Below, piece by piece: positions 1-8,488 of a stretch of DNA of 64,000 nt. Numbering within the stretch: position 1 is the first letter of the stretch; every line of letters starts with the position of its first letter. The DNA is from Sporobacter sp963675425 (GTDB taxonomy: Bacteria > Bacillota > Clostridia > Oscillospirales > Oscillospiraceae): the NCBI GenBank assembly GCA_963675425.1, contig OY776214.1, positions 2,604,001 to 2,668,000 on the forward strand, read 5' to 3'. The position numbers were made by a program, and so were the translations under genes. Under the pieces are notes generated by a model. The model saw nothing but the letters and a program-made list of their open reading frames with translations, made no database searches and was not told where the DNA came from.

Positions 1-1
1 C

Positions 2-325
2 GAAAGCGAGAGCGAACCGCTCACTGGCAAAATCGCCGTCGGCAATGTGATTATGAACCGTGTGGCCAGCCGCGAGTTCCCCAACACGATTTATGGCGTT
101 ATCTTTGACGACCGGTGGGGCGGTCAGTTTGAGCCGGCCTCCAACGGCACCGTTTACAATACGCCGACGAATGAGAGCGTCTTGGCAGCCAAGCTCGTTC
201 TGGACGGCGCGTCCATAGTCGGAAACAGCCTGTTTTTCCTCAATCCGGATAAATCCACAAACCTGTGGACGACGCAGAACCGTACGCTCATCACAACTAT
301 CGGCAATCACGTGTTTTATGTATAA
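2..325 (+). CDS. Cell wall hydrolase, SleB type (C-terminal part)
   Basis: The reading frame is already open at the window edge, so only the last 107 residues are seen. They match the catalytic half of SleB-type spore cortex lytic enzymes and related cell wall hydrolases: an early acidic stretch (ESESEPLTGK) containing the family's catalytic Glu, then GNVIMNRV and a run of conserved Phe/Gly/Trp positions ending in IGNHVFYV. The family cleaves peptidoglycan and acts during spore germination or wall turnover. The N-terminal signal peptide or peptidoglycan-binding part would lie outside the window. A GTG at 47 could be misread as a start but falls inside the conserved domain. Family assignment is confident; a role in germination is inference. 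Confidence 0.8.
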   Translation, partial: ESESEPLTGKIAVGNVIMNRVASREFPNTIYGVIFDDRWGGQFEPASNGTVYNTPTNESVLAAKLVLDGASIVGNSLFFLNPDKSTNLWTTQNRTLITTIGNHVFYV

Positions 326-345
326 ACGCCGTTATATTAATACAA

Positions 346-377
346 CAAACAGGGATGGCTTAAGCCATCCCTGTTTG
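346..377. terminator. Bidirectional hairpin between convergent genes
   Basis: Perfect 14-bp inverted repeat (arms 346-359 and 364-377, loop TTAA) lying between the ends of the SleB-type gene and ablB. No strong U-run follows on either strand, so it is probably a weak or factor-assisted terminator serving both directions. Confidence 0.65.
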
Positions 378-411
378 CTGTATAAGCCTTTTATCTTCTG
401 ACCGGGTTACA

Positions 412-1290
412 TCACTGACCGGCCAGGCTTTTGTACCAGACGTTCATGCTTTCAAGGCTGCCGGAGATGTCCGTGTTGTTGACGAGCGTGCCGGCCAGGA
501 CGTAGTCCTGCCGGGCAAACGTGATGTTCATACCATAGGAGACGGCGCGCGCGATGGTATAAGCTGTTTGTATGCCGCGTTTTTTCATCTCCCGGTCCAT
601 GGTGAAAAGCAGATGCGCGGCAAAACCGCGCGCTCTGTGGGAGGGGAGCGTGGCGAAATCCGTCATTTCAACATTTTCGGCCGCAATGTCCATCTCGCAG
701 GAGGATGCGGCAACGAGCCGGTCCTTTTGGAAGATGCCGAAGTACACCGTTTCGTCGGCCATGGCCTCACGCAGAAAGCCGGGGTCACGGATGGGGAAGG
801 GGTACGACTCAAAAACCTCCCCGTAAAGCGCCGCAAGCTCGTCCGTGTCATCCGGCGTCAGGATCCGGCAGGTCAGACAGCTGTCCAGCTCGGCCGGCGC
901 CCCCAGCGGCGACGTCTCGTCGGCTAGCTTAATAACCTGTTTGATTTTATCCTCCCAGGCCGGCACAGCTCGTCCCTTGCTGAAGAATTTTGCCATGAAA
1001 AAGGCGTCTTCCCGGCCGTTAAAAAACAGTGGGACGCGCGCCTCGGGCTTGTATCCCGCGGCAGCGAAATCCGCGCTAAACGGTTCAGGTACCTTCGCGA
1101 TAATTTTGGTATAGCCTTCTTTGCAGGCCAGCGCGTCCATCCGCCCGAGGATGTCGGGATAATCCGCACTGTCGAGCTTCATGAGATATATCCGGTTGCT
1201 GCCTTTCCCGTGCTGTATGCGAGAACGGCCGAATGTCTCGACCCGGTCATTCTCGCGAGTACCCGGAACGGGCTTATTCATCCTGTTCAT
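412..1290 (-). CDS. ablB: Beta-lysine N(epsilon)-acetyltransferase
   Basis: GNAT-family enzyme predicted to acetylate L-beta-lysine with acetyl-CoA, giving N-epsilon-acetyl-beta-lysine, a cytoplasmic compatible solute. The C-terminal half carries the GNAT core, including the acetyl-CoA loop region SHRARGFAAHLL. The product is about 292 residues, the normal AblB size. It directly follows lysine 2,3-aminomutase, the standard abl pair. I chose the ATG at 1290 (MNRMNK), overlapping the ablA stop by 17 bases; ATG 1281 is the alternative, and an open frame to 1350 would intrude much further into ablA. The pairing makes the function well supported, though substrate specificity is inferred from family knowledge. 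Confidence 0.87.
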   Translation of the reverse strand: MNRMNKPVPGTRENDRVETFGRSRIQHGKGSNRIYLMKLDSADYPDILGRMDALACKEGYTKIIAKVPEPFSADFAAAGYKPEARVPLFFNGREDAFFMAKFFSKGRAVPAWEDKIKQVIKLADETSPLGAPAELDSCLTCRILTPDDTDELAALYGEVFESYPFPIRDPGFLREAMADETVYFGIFQKDRLVAASSCEMDIAAENVEMTDFATLPSHRARGFAAHLLFTMDREMKKRGIQTAYTIARAVSYGMNITFARQDYVLAGTLVNNTDISGSLESMNVWYKSLAGQ

Positions 1291-2581
1291 AGCTTTCACG
1301 CCGGTGCAGCCGTGCGTTGTCCTCGGGGATGAGCGAAATGCCCTCGTCAAAGTCGCTTAAAAGCCGGCTGATGCCGATTTCCTTTTCGCGGTCCTCGGCG
1401 ATATCGGGCGCGATGCCGCAGTCCTCGCACATAGCTTGGCAGTCAGGTTCGTTATAATGATCGGGCTCTCTATAGGTCGTGATGACGCCCTCATAATTTC
1501 GGAGCACGACCTTTCTGGTCGACCAGGAGATGAGGTAGTTGGGCATGACGGGGATTTTTCCGCCGCCGCCCGGTGCATCGATGACATACGTCGGCACGGC
1601 AAAGCCGCTTGTGTGTCCGATCAGGCTTTCGATAATCTCTATGCCCTTTCCCACGGGCGTTCTAAAATGCGTCAAGCCCTCCGAGAGATCACACTGATAG
1701 AGGTAATACGGGCGCACTCTGTTTTTTACAAGCAGGTGTACGAGACTTTTAATAATGACGGGACAATCGTTGACGCCGGCCAGAAGGACTGATTGGTTGC
1801 CCAGCGGAATGCCGGCGTCGGCCAGCTTGCGGAGCGCGGCCTTTGACGACGGCGTTATTTCCTGCGGATGGTTAAAATGTGTATTGACCCAGATGGGATG
1901 GTGCTTTTTAAGCATGTCAACCAGCTCGTCCGTAATGCGGTAGGGGAGTACAACGGGCATCCGGCTGCCGATACGGATGACCTCCACATGCTCAATTTTC
2001 CGGACCTCGGTCAATATCCAGTCCAGAAAATCATCCGAGAGCATAAACGGGTCGCCCCCCGATAAAAGCACGTCTCGGATTTGCGGATGTTCTCTTATAT
2101 AGTCGATCCCGCGAAGGATGCATTCCCGGTCCGGGATGCTGTCAATGTCGCCGACCTTCCGCTTGCGCGTACAGTGGCGGCAGTACATTGAGCACACGTT
2201 GCTCACATGCAGCAAAACCCTGTCGGGGTACCGGTGCGTTAATCCCGGCACAGGGCTGTCCCGGTCCTCTGCGAGGGGGTCGGACATTTCATGGGGCCGG
2301 ATAATCATTTCGCTTGGATTTGGAAATGACTGCTTAAATACAGGATCCTCTCGGTAATTATCCTTGTTGATCAGTGAAAGATAATACGGTGTGATCGACA
2401 AGGGAAATTTCTCGAGCGTGCGCTCAAGGCTTTCCCGTTCCGCCGGCTCAAAGCGTATGCCCAATAACTTTTCAAACATGTCAATGCTTTGGATGCTGTG
2501 CTTAAGCTGCCACTTCCAATCCGTCCATTGCTTTTCCAGAACCTCGATTCCGTCGATCATCATTGAAGTTTTACTGCCCAA
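1274..2581 (-). CDS. ablA: Lysine 2,3-aminomutase
   Basis: Radical SAM, PLP-dependent enzyme converting L-lysine to L-beta-lysine. The [4Fe-4S] motif CSMYCRHC is at residues 130-137, and the PLP-binding lysine lies in the conserved DAPGGGGKIPVMPNY segment near residue 340. The 435-residue length is usual for the family. The start is a TTG at 2581 preceded by AGAGGTG at a good distance. Adjacent ablB points to osmolyte synthesis rather than lysine fermentation, since kamDE and other fermentation genes are absent here. It is transcribed divergently from a betaine-type ABC transporter. A 13-bp hairpin in its leader may affect expression. Confidence 0.93.
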   Translation of the reverse strand: MGSKTSMMIDGIEVLEKQWTDWKWQLKHSIQSIDMFEKLLGIRFEPAERESLERTLEKFPLSITPYYLSLINKDNYREDPVFKQSFPNPSEMIIRPHEMSDPLAEDRDSPVPGLTHRYPDRVLLHVSNVCSMYCRHCTRKRKVGDIDSIPDRECILRGIDYIREHPQIRDVLLSGGDPFMLSDDFLDWILTEVRKIEHVEVIRIGSRMPVVLPYRITDELVDMLKKHHPIWVNTHFNHPQEITPSSKAALRKLADAGIPLGNQSVLLAGVNDCPVIIKSLVHLLVKNRVRPYYLYQCDLSEGLTHFRTPVGKGIEIIESLIGHTSGFAVPTYVIDAPGGGGKIPVMPNYLISWSTRKVVLRNYEGVITTYREPDHYNEPDCQAMCEDCGIAPDIAEDREKEIGISRLLSDFDEGISLIPEDNARLHRRESYEQDE

Positions 2582-2640
2582 AAGCTTTCACCTCTTGCTT
2601 TCCTCCGTAGAGCACGGATATGAATAGTATTATAAAAACA

Positions 2641-2678
2641 GTAACGAAAAATCCAAAAGAGCAGAGATTTTTCGTTAC
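2641..2678. promoter_or_regulatory. Inverted repeat in the ablA leader
   Basis: Perfect 13-bp inverted repeat (arms GTAACGAAAAATC and GATTTTTCGTTAC, 12-base loop) about 60 bases upstream of the ablA start. Read on the ablA strand it is followed by TGTTTTTATAAT, so it could act as an attenuator or terminator of leader transcripts; it could also be a protein operator. The rest of 2582-2981 holds the divergent promoters and no gene. Confidence 0.55.
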
Positions 2679-2826
2679 GTTTTATATTAGCATAACAAAA
2701 TTATCGGATCGCGTCAAATCGCGCGATCGTGCTTACATACGGTTGAAACGGTCTGCTTGATGATTGAAAGGTTTCCTGACGGCGTTGAAAACGGCTGTTG
2801 GAAGATAGGCTGTAATGCCCTTTTCC

Positions 2827-2855
2827 TTGACACTTGTGCTGTTTTTCGGTATGAT
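2827..2855 (+). promoter_or_regulatory. Sigma-A type promoter of the betaine transporter operon
   Basis: TTGACA (2827-2832), a 17-base spacer, then TATGAT (2850-2855): near consensus for the housekeeping sigma factor. Transcription should begin near 2862, leaving a leader of about 120 bases that contains a small hairpin at 2942-2961 (AGGACGGC/GCTGTCCT) just before the AAGGAGG ribosome site. Confidence 0.75.
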
Positions 2856-2981
2856 AATTAATGAACATGTGCCTGTAAGACAGTTTTAAATCGATTAATC
2901 CTGGGAGGTGACGATTAATTAGTCGGGCATAGTACACTGTGAAGGACGGCTGAAGCTGTCCTAATTAACAAAGGAGGAAAT

Positions 2982-4076
2982 ATGAAGAAACTATTCTCAA
3001 TAATTTTAGTAATTTTAATGTCATTATCACTTTTTACACTTACATCCTGTGCAGATAAGGAAACTCCGGATACTTCTGCGGAGCCTTCTGCTTCAGACCC
3101 GGCCGAGACGGATTCTGCCGAACCCTCAGCCGAGCCCTCTGCCGAACCGGCAGACCTGCCCACGGCTATCTTTGCTGATGCCGGCTGGGACAGCATTAAG
3201 TTCCACAACGCAGTTATGATGTTTGTAGCTGAAAATGCCTATGGCATGAAAACAGAAGAGATTCCCGGTTCAACTGCCGTAACGTATGAAGCTATGAAAT
3301 CCGGCGACATTACAGTTTATTCAGAGGTATGGACTGATAACATCGCAACGTATGACGAAGATCTGGAAGCCGGAGCTTTTGTAGAGCTGGGCCTCAACTA
3401 CGGCGATAATGCACAGGGCTTATATGTGCCCCGTTATGTCATAGAAGGCGATGCGGAAAGAGGCATTGAGCCAATGGCACCCGATCTCAAAACTGTTGAA
3501 GATCTGAAAAATTACGCAGACGTCTTTGCCGATCCCGACGATTCTTCCAAGGGCCGCATCCTCGGTGCCATATCCGGCTGGGCTATTGACGATATTATGC
3601 GCGCAAAATATGAATATTACGGCTTGGATGAAATGTATAACTATGTCGATCCAGGTTCCGACGCTGCACTGGCAGCAACATTCGCCGCAGCCTATAAAAA
3701 GGGCGAGGCTGTTGTCGGTTATTATTGGGAGCCCACTTGGCTTACCGGTAAATATGATCTGGTGCTGCTCGAGGATGCCGAATATATAGACGACGAGCAC
3801 TTCAAACTCGGTGAGACCGAGTGCCCGGCGGTACCCCTGACAGTTTGCGTCAACAACGATTTCTATGCGGCGGCTCCTGAATTCTGCGACGAATTCTGCG
3901 CCAATTATCAGACGTCCAGTGCGCTGACTGCGGAAGCGCTTTCGTATCTGCAGGATAATCCGGACTCCGATATGATTGATGTGGCGATCTGGTTTATGCA
4001 GCAGCATGACGAACTAATTGACGAGTGGCTTCCCGCCGATAAAGCTGAACTGGTGCGCGCAGCACTGGCTGCGTAA
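2982..4076 (+). CDS. Glycine betaine-type ABC transporter substrate-binding lipoprotein
   Basis: Extracellular binding protein of the OpuAC/ProX family that captures quaternary ammonium osmoprotectants. The signal peptide (residues 1-23) ends in the lipobox LTSC, so the protein should be lipid-anchored outside the membrane. A low-complexity Ser/Glu/Pro linker with repeated AEPS units (about residues 27-55) tethers the domain. Several Trp/Tyr positions (GWDS, VWTDN, YYWEPTW) resemble the aromatic cage that holds trimethylammonium groups. It is the first gene of a three-gene operon, 17 bases before the permease. Glycine betaine is the likeliest ligand; choline, carnitine or proline betaine remain possible. 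Confidence 0.88.
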   Translation: MKKLFSIILVILMSLSLFTLTSCADKETPDTSAEPSASDPAETDSAEPSAEPSAEPADLPTAIFADAGWDSIKFHNAVMMFVAENAYGMKTEEIPGSTAVTYEAMKSGDITVYSEVWTDNIATYDEDLEAGAFVELGLNYGDNAQGLYVPRYVIEGDAERGIEPMAPDLKTVEDLKNYADVFADPDDSSKGRILGAISGWAIDDIMRAKYEYYGLDEMYNYVDPGSDAALAATFAAAYKKGEAVVGYYWEPTWLTGKYDLVLLEDAEYIDDEHFKLGETECPAVPLTVCVNNDFYAAAPEFCDEFCANYQTSSALTAEALSYLQDNPDSDMIDVAIWFMQQHDELIDEWLPADKAELVRAALAA

Positions 4077-4093
4077 GGTAGGGAGTGGGATAA

Positions 4094-4963
4094 TTGCCTG
4101 ACTGGATTCTGAATTTTCCCGAGGATATTTTTATCAACCTAAGAGACCCGATTGATAAAGCGATTGATTATATGGTTGTCCAGTGGGAAGCATTTTTTAA
4201 TGCAGTACGCTCTATACTCACCGCAATTTTAAATGGCGTTGGTGCCGTTATCAATATTGTCCCATGGTGGCTGCTGCTCATTTTGGTGTTTGTTGCCACG
4301 TATCGGATGAGCCGTAAATGGACACGGGCCCTGGCTTATACCGGTTTGCTGTTTTTTGTCGGCATAGTTGGATACTGGGACCTTATGTATATGACATTGT
4401 CTGTCATTATCACGTCTGTCATCATCTCAATGATAATCGGGCTGCCGACCGGTGTCCTGATATCATCCAGCAAAAAAGCCGATTCGATCATTCGCCCAAT
4501 TTTGGATACGATGCAGACAATGCCCAGCTTTGTTTATTTGATACCGGCGGTTATGGTCTTTGGGATAGGGAACGTGCCTGCGGTTATTGCCACGACAATC
4601 TACGCCGTTCCGCCGGTTATCCGCTTAACCAGCCATGGGATCCAGCAGGTCGATGTGGAAGTTGTGGAGGCCGCCAAATCCTTCGGCGCGACAAAATGGC
4701 AGGCGCTGTTCAAGGTGCAGGTCCCCCAGGCGCTGCCGACGATCATGGCAGGCGTCAACCAGACGATTATGATGGCCATTGCAATGGTCGTCACCAGCTC
4801 GATGATCGGTGCGAAAGGTCTGGGGCAAGAAGTGCTTATCGGCATCAACCGTCTTGAACCCGGCCGCGGTATTATTGCCGGTACGGCCATCGTTATTGTC
4901 GCCATTATTTTTGACAGGCTTACCCAAGGCATTGTCAAGAAGAAGGAGGCGAAGACGCAATGA
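4094..4963 (+). CDS. Betaine/proline-type ABC transporter permease
   Basis: Integral membrane subunit (289 residues) of the betaine importer, resembling OpuAB/ProW. It has an N-terminal amphipathic segment followed by about six hydrophobic helices and the EAA loop (EAAKSFGAT...QALP) that contacts the ATPase. TTG at 4094 is chosen because GGTAGGGAGTGGGA lies just upstream and the conserved N-terminus begins there. The last four bases overlap the ATPase gene (ATGA), indicating translational coupling. Confidence 0.9.
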   Translation: MPDWILNFPEDIFINLRDPIDKAIDYMVVQWEAFFNAVRSILTAILNGVGAVINIVPWWLLLILVFVATYRMSRKWTRALAYTGLLFFVGIVGYWDLMYMTLSVIITSVIISMIIGLPTGVLISSSKKADSIIRPILDTMQTMPSFVYLIPAVMVFGIGNVPAVIATTIYAVPPVIRLTSHGIQQVDVEVVEAAKSFGATKWQALFKVQVPQALPTIMAGVNQTIMMAIAMVVTSSMIGAKGLGQEVLIGINRLEPGRGIIAGTAIVIVAIIFDRLTQGIVKKKEAKTQ

Positions 4964-6144
4964 CGAACGATAAGGACGTCATCCTGCGCGTTGAACACCT
5001 GACGAAAATGTTCGGGTCGAAGAAAACGGCTGCGCGCGAGCTGCTAAAGAAAGGCGTCTCCAAAGACGAGATTCTCAAGCAAACAGGCGTGACCATCGCC
5101 GTCGACGATATTTCCTTCGACGTCGAGCGCGGTAAGATATTTGCGCTTATCGGATTATCCGGTTCCGGAAAATCGACTGTCGTACGCTGTCTCAACAGGC
5201 TTCACCCGTCCACCTCGGGAAACATATTTTTCGAAGGCCGAAACATTGAAAAGTTTACAAAGGAAGAGCTGCAGGAGTACCGCCGAACTAACATGTCGAT
5301 GGTGTTCCAAAGCTTCGGCCTCATGTCCCACAGGGATGTTCTCAGCAACGTTGCTTTTGGCCTGGAGATCCGAGGAATCAAAAAAACTGAACGTGAAGAA
5401 AAGGCCATGGAAATGATAAACATGGTTGGTCTGAGCGGCTGGGAGAACAAAGCCATTACGGACCTCAGCGGCGGCATGCGCCAGCGTGTCGGGATTGCCC
5501 GTGCGCTGACAAACGACCCCGATATTCTCCTGATGGACGAGCCCTTCTCCGCGCTGGACCCGCTGGTCCGCCACGATATGCAGTTTGAGCTTCTGTCCAT
5601 ACAGGAAAAGCTGAACAAGACCGTTGTGTTCATTACACACGACATCAATGAGGCGTTCAAGCTGGGCAACACAGTTGCCATCATGCGCGACGGGCGCATT
5701 ATCCAGACCGATACGCCCGAGGGCATGTCGTCGAATCCCGCAGACGATTACGTGCGCGACTTCATCAACAGCGCTGATAAAGCGCAGATCTACAACGTCG
5801 GTAACATCATGCAGACGCCGTCGTGCCTGATACACACCCGTGATGGTGCGAATAACGCGCTCAAGCAGATGCGTGACAACGGTGTGTCCAGCGCCTATGT
5901 TGTGGAGGAAAAGATGGAGCTCGTCGGCATCCTGACGTTGGAGCAGGCTTTGAAAATAAGAGCTGGTGAAACGACGTTTAAAGACGCGATTATCCGAGAC
6001 CTGCCGACGACCTCAAAGGAAACGCAGATATCAGACCTGATCCCCATAGCGGCGGAGGCGGCGTTTCCCATCGCTGTTGTGGATGAGAAAAACCGGCTTA
6101 TTGGTATCGTGACGAAGGCTGCTGTTTTAGCCTCGCTCATCTGA
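4960..6144 (+). CDS. Betaine/proline-type ABC transporter ATP-binding protein with CBS pair
   Basis: Cytoplasmic ATPase energising the betaine importer, similar to OpuAA/ProV. Walker A GLSGSGKST is at residues 65-73, followed by the signature LSGGMRQRVG and Walker B ILLMDEPFSALD. Residues from about 280 to the end form two CBS repeats (GILT and GIVT strands). In characterised OpuA proteins such repeats sense ionic strength or cyclic-di-AMP, so osmotic gating is likely but inferred. The ATG at 4960 has AGAAGGAGG upstream. It is the last gene of the operon; a strong hairpin follows. Confidence 0.92.
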   Translation: MTNDKDVILRVEHLTKMFGSKKTAARELLKKGVSKDEILKQTGVTIAVDDISFDVERGKIFALIGLSGSGKSTVVRCLNRLHPSTSGNIFFEGRNIEKFTKEELQEYRRTNMSMVFQSFGLMSHRDVLSNVAFGLEIRGIKKTEREEKAMEMINMVGLSGWENKAITDLSGGMRQRVGIARALTNDPDILLMDEPFSALDPLVRHDMQFELLSIQEKLNKTVVFITHDINEAFKLGNTVAIMRDGRIIQTDTPEGMSSNPADDYVRDFINSADKAQIYNVGNIMQTPSCLIHTRDGANNALKQMRDNGVSSAYVVEEKMELVGILTLEQALKIRAGETTFKDAIIRDLPTTSKETQISDLIPIAAEAAFPIAVVDEKNRLIGIVTKAAVLASLI

Positions 6145-6165
6145 CGGTTATAATGAACAAAAGCT

Positions 6166-6194
6166 AACGCCCGCTGCCTTTGGCAGCGGGCGTT
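6166..6194 (+). terminator. Hairpin after the betaine transporter operon
   Basis: Perfect 13-bp stem (6166-6178 and 6182-6194, loop TTT) about 20 bases beyond the ATPase stop. It lacks an immediate U-run and is also the left edge of the larger hairpin-rich element at 6170-6412, so its termination role is uncertain. Confidence 0.55.
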
Positions 6195-6412
6195 CAGCTG
6201 TCGACAAAGCCCTCCGGGCTTTGTCGACAAAAAGTTTGCATGACGGCTGCTCAGCCGCAACCGTCACGATAAGAGTCATTTCCGATGCGCATGTCCCCGG
6301 AAATGACGGATATTACTCTATTTCTATCGTGCGCGACGGTAACTCTGCGAGGCTTTTTTTAAGCATGACACACTTTGTCGACAGTCTGACGCCCAATGCT
6401 AAAGGCTGCAGG
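6170..6412. repeat. Nested-hairpin non-coding element with 40-bp imperfect terminal inverted repeats
   Basis: The ends 6170-6209 and 6373-6412 are inverted copies of each other, both containing CTGTCGACAAAG, GGGCGT and GCCTTT blocks in the same order. Inside are a perfect 14-bp hairpin (6199-6212/6216-6229) and a long bulged stem from about 6259 to 6351 whose arms share ACCGTC, ACGATA, GAGT and CATTTCCG with their complements. A T-run at about 6353-6360 follows. No credible coding frame covers it. It could be a MITE-like repeat, a structured RNA or both. It fills most of the 6145-6741 gap; 6413-6741 is AT-rich leader sequence in which I see no gene. Confidence 0.6.
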
Positions 6413-6741
6413 CTTCTATTTTAACTGAGGTGTTGGATGTTAAAAGGGATACAGTATAAAGCTACAAAAATATATAAAGAAATTCGTGATAAAAAATGTA
6501 GATTTATACAAATGGTACCATTAAAATTACAATTTGTACAAACAGTGTGTTAAGCGAAGATGTAAAATTGTCAAATTCGCACATATGTTTCCGTGGAAAA
6601 ACAGAACTGTCAGCGTTGAAGACGACTTGAGCCTGTTGTTTCAATGTGTAAGGCTTAGCGTTCCGGGGAGGTGATATCGGACAGTTTGAAAAGACGTCAG
6701 CGTGCGTGAGTGTGGAAAATACTAATAAGGAGATAATCATC

Positions 6742-7839
6742 GTGATGAGGAATTGTAAAAAAGCAATATCCATATCTATCATTTGTTTATTTGTTTTATT
6801 TTTGGTAGTCGGATGCTCAAGCAGCGCCAGCGATACGAAGCAAGATGGCAGTCAGTCGTCAGAGACGACACAGCAATCTGAGCAGTCACAGCAGCCTTCC
6901 GCTCAGACTTATACATTTACGTACGCCACTGTCGATGCACAGGGCAGTGAGCATGACAAGAGAGTTGAAAGCGTTCTCAAACAGCTGCTGGAGGATAAAT
7001 CCGGCGGCCGTATGACGCTGCAGGTTTATTACAGCGCTTCACTTACCGGTGTTGGATCAACGCTTGACGGTATCAAAAGCGGCACCGTCGATATGGGATA
7101 CGACGCTTGTCCATTCTACGTCGGTCAATTCCCCTACATAGAACTGTTCAGCACACCGGGTATTAATTTCGGAAACAGCGATGAGGCTACGGCGATACTA
7201 CTGGATTATATTAATCTGTATCACGATTCACTTCTCGACGATTATAAGATTATGGCCAACTTTTGCGGTGAGGTCATGTGCGCGTACTCAACGGGCAAAC
7301 CAATCACAGATCCGGCGGACATGAAGGGCATGACATTCCGGGCCACAGGCGCAAACAGCGCATTGATTGAAGCGGCCGGTGGGGCGGCAACCAGCCTGCC
7401 CTCCAGTGAGGTTTACGAATCCCTCCGCCTGAACGTTATTGACGGCTCTATTTCTAACTTCGGGTCCCTTATTACATTCAACTTTGGAGAAGTAACCAAG
7501 AGCTGCACCAGAATGCCCATCCTGACTTCTCAGGGTACCGTATTTATGAGTAAAGAGCTGTACGAATCCATGCCCGCAGAGGATCAGGCTATTATAGATG
7601 AAGTCTGTGTGGAATTCCAGCAGGCATACATGGATTTTAACGAGTGGAACGATCAGCACACCTACGAATATGTTGAAGCCAATTTGCCGGACTTTGAGGT
7701 TGTCGAGCTGTCCGACGAAGCGCTTGACAAATTCACCCAGCTTGCTATGGTTCAGCTTGAAAACAAAGCCAAGGCGCTCGACGAGCTGGGACTGGACGGC
7801 TCCGGCGCGCTGGAATGGCTGAAATCCCAGGCGAAGTAA
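6742..7839 (+). CDS. TRAP transporter substrate-binding lipoprotein (DctP family)
   Basis: Extracytoplasmic solute receptor of a tripartite ATP-independent periplasmic transporter. A signal peptide with lipobox VVGC is followed by a Ser/Gln-rich linker, then the DctP fold including the motif GMTFRATG.N, whose Arg normally binds the substrate carboxylate. AAGGAG at 6727-6732 favours GTG 6742 (9-base spacing) or the adjacent ATG 6745 over an upstream start at 6706. Substrates of this family include C4-dicarboxylates, sialic acid, keto acids and ectoine; the sequence alone does not decide. First gene of the TRAP operon. Confidence 0.87.
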   Translation: MMRNCKKAISISIICLFVLFLVVGCSSSASDTKQDGSQSSETTQQSEQSQQPSAQTYTFTYATVDAQGSEHDKRVESVLKQLLEDKSGGRMTLQVYYSASLTGVGSTLDGIKSGTVDMGYDACPFYVGQFPYIELFSTPGINFGNSDEATAILLDYINLYHDSLLDDYKIMANFCGEVMCAYSTGKPITDPADMKGMTFRATGANSALIEAAGGAATSLPSSEVYESLRLNVIDGSISNFGSLITFNFGEVTKSCTRMPILTSQGTVFMSKELYESMPAEDQAIIDEVCVEFQQAYMDFNEWNDQHTYEYVEANLPDFEVVELSDEALDKFTQLAMVQLENKAKALDELGLDGSGALEWLKSQAK

Positions 7840-7864
7840 TACTAACAGGTTATTTCCAAAATTG

Positions 7865-7889
7865 CAGCGCGGCCTGAAAAGCCGCGCTG
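7865..7889 (+). other. Intra-operon hairpin between TRAP receptor and permease genes
   Basis: Nine-bp G+C-rich stem (CAGCGCGGC/GCCGCGCTG, loop of 7) in the 74-base gap, with no U-run. Such hairpins often protect upstream mRNA so that binding protein is made in excess over permease; that role is inferred. Confidence 0.55.
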
Positions 7890-7913
7890 TGTAACAGAAA
7901 GACTGGGGATTCT

Positions 7914-8459
7914 ATGTTACGTAAATTGAGTGATAAATTAACGATGCTTTTTATGTGTGTCAGCGCTGTGCTGCTGGTAGCGGTCGTGCTGCTGTCGGTG
8001 GTCAACGTCGTTTTGCGCGTGGCATTCAACGCGCCTGTTAGGGGAGCGATTGAATATGTACAGTATGGGGTTATGCTCGTTGCTGCGTTGATGCTCAGCC
8101 GCACCAGCTTTGTGGATAAGCACATACATATTACAATCATAACCGATAAATTGAAGCCGAAGGCCCGCGGCATCCTGTTGGCCTTCGGCAGACTCGTCAG
8201 CGCTGCCTTTTTTGGGATCATGGCTTATTACTATTTTAGCGGCATACCGGAGGCGTTCAAAACACTGCGTGCGACCGATGTACTGAACATCCCCTATTAT
8301 TATATTTACCTTTTTATGGGGTTGGGATTTGCAATGGGCACGCTGATGTTTTTGCTTCAATGTTTTCAATATATCCAGGCCGGCTTTAGTAAAAATGGGG
8401 CTGTTGCCGATATACCCGCGGGTGACGGGAAGCTGCCGCATGAAGATGATCCGACGTAG
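7914..8459 (+). CDS. TRAP transporter small permease (DctQ family)
   Basis: Membrane protein of 181 residues with four predicted helices, the usual size and topology of DctQ, which forms a complex with the large permease DctM. Hydrophobic segments lie near residues 12-34, 50-63, 82-105 and 123-148. The residues around TSFVDKHIHI in the second cytoplasmic region match the family. It is co-transcribed between receptor and large permease, 29 bases before the latter. Confidence 0.88.
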   Translation: MLRKLSDKLTMLFMCVSAVLLVAVVLLSVVNVVLRVAFNAPVRGAIEYVQYGVMLVAALMLSRTSFVDKHIHITIITDKLKPKARGILLAFGRLVSAAFFGIMAYYYFSGIPEAFKTLRATDVLNIPYYYIYLFMGLGFAMGTLMFLLQCFQYIQAGFSKNGAVADIPAGDGKLPHEDDPT

Positions 8460-8488
8460 ATAACACGGATAAGGAGCGTACATACGTT

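Noticed and set aside
5155..5835. Frame of 226 codons opposite the betaine ATPase gene
   Set aside because: Fully within a well-conserved gene on the other strand; no start signals.
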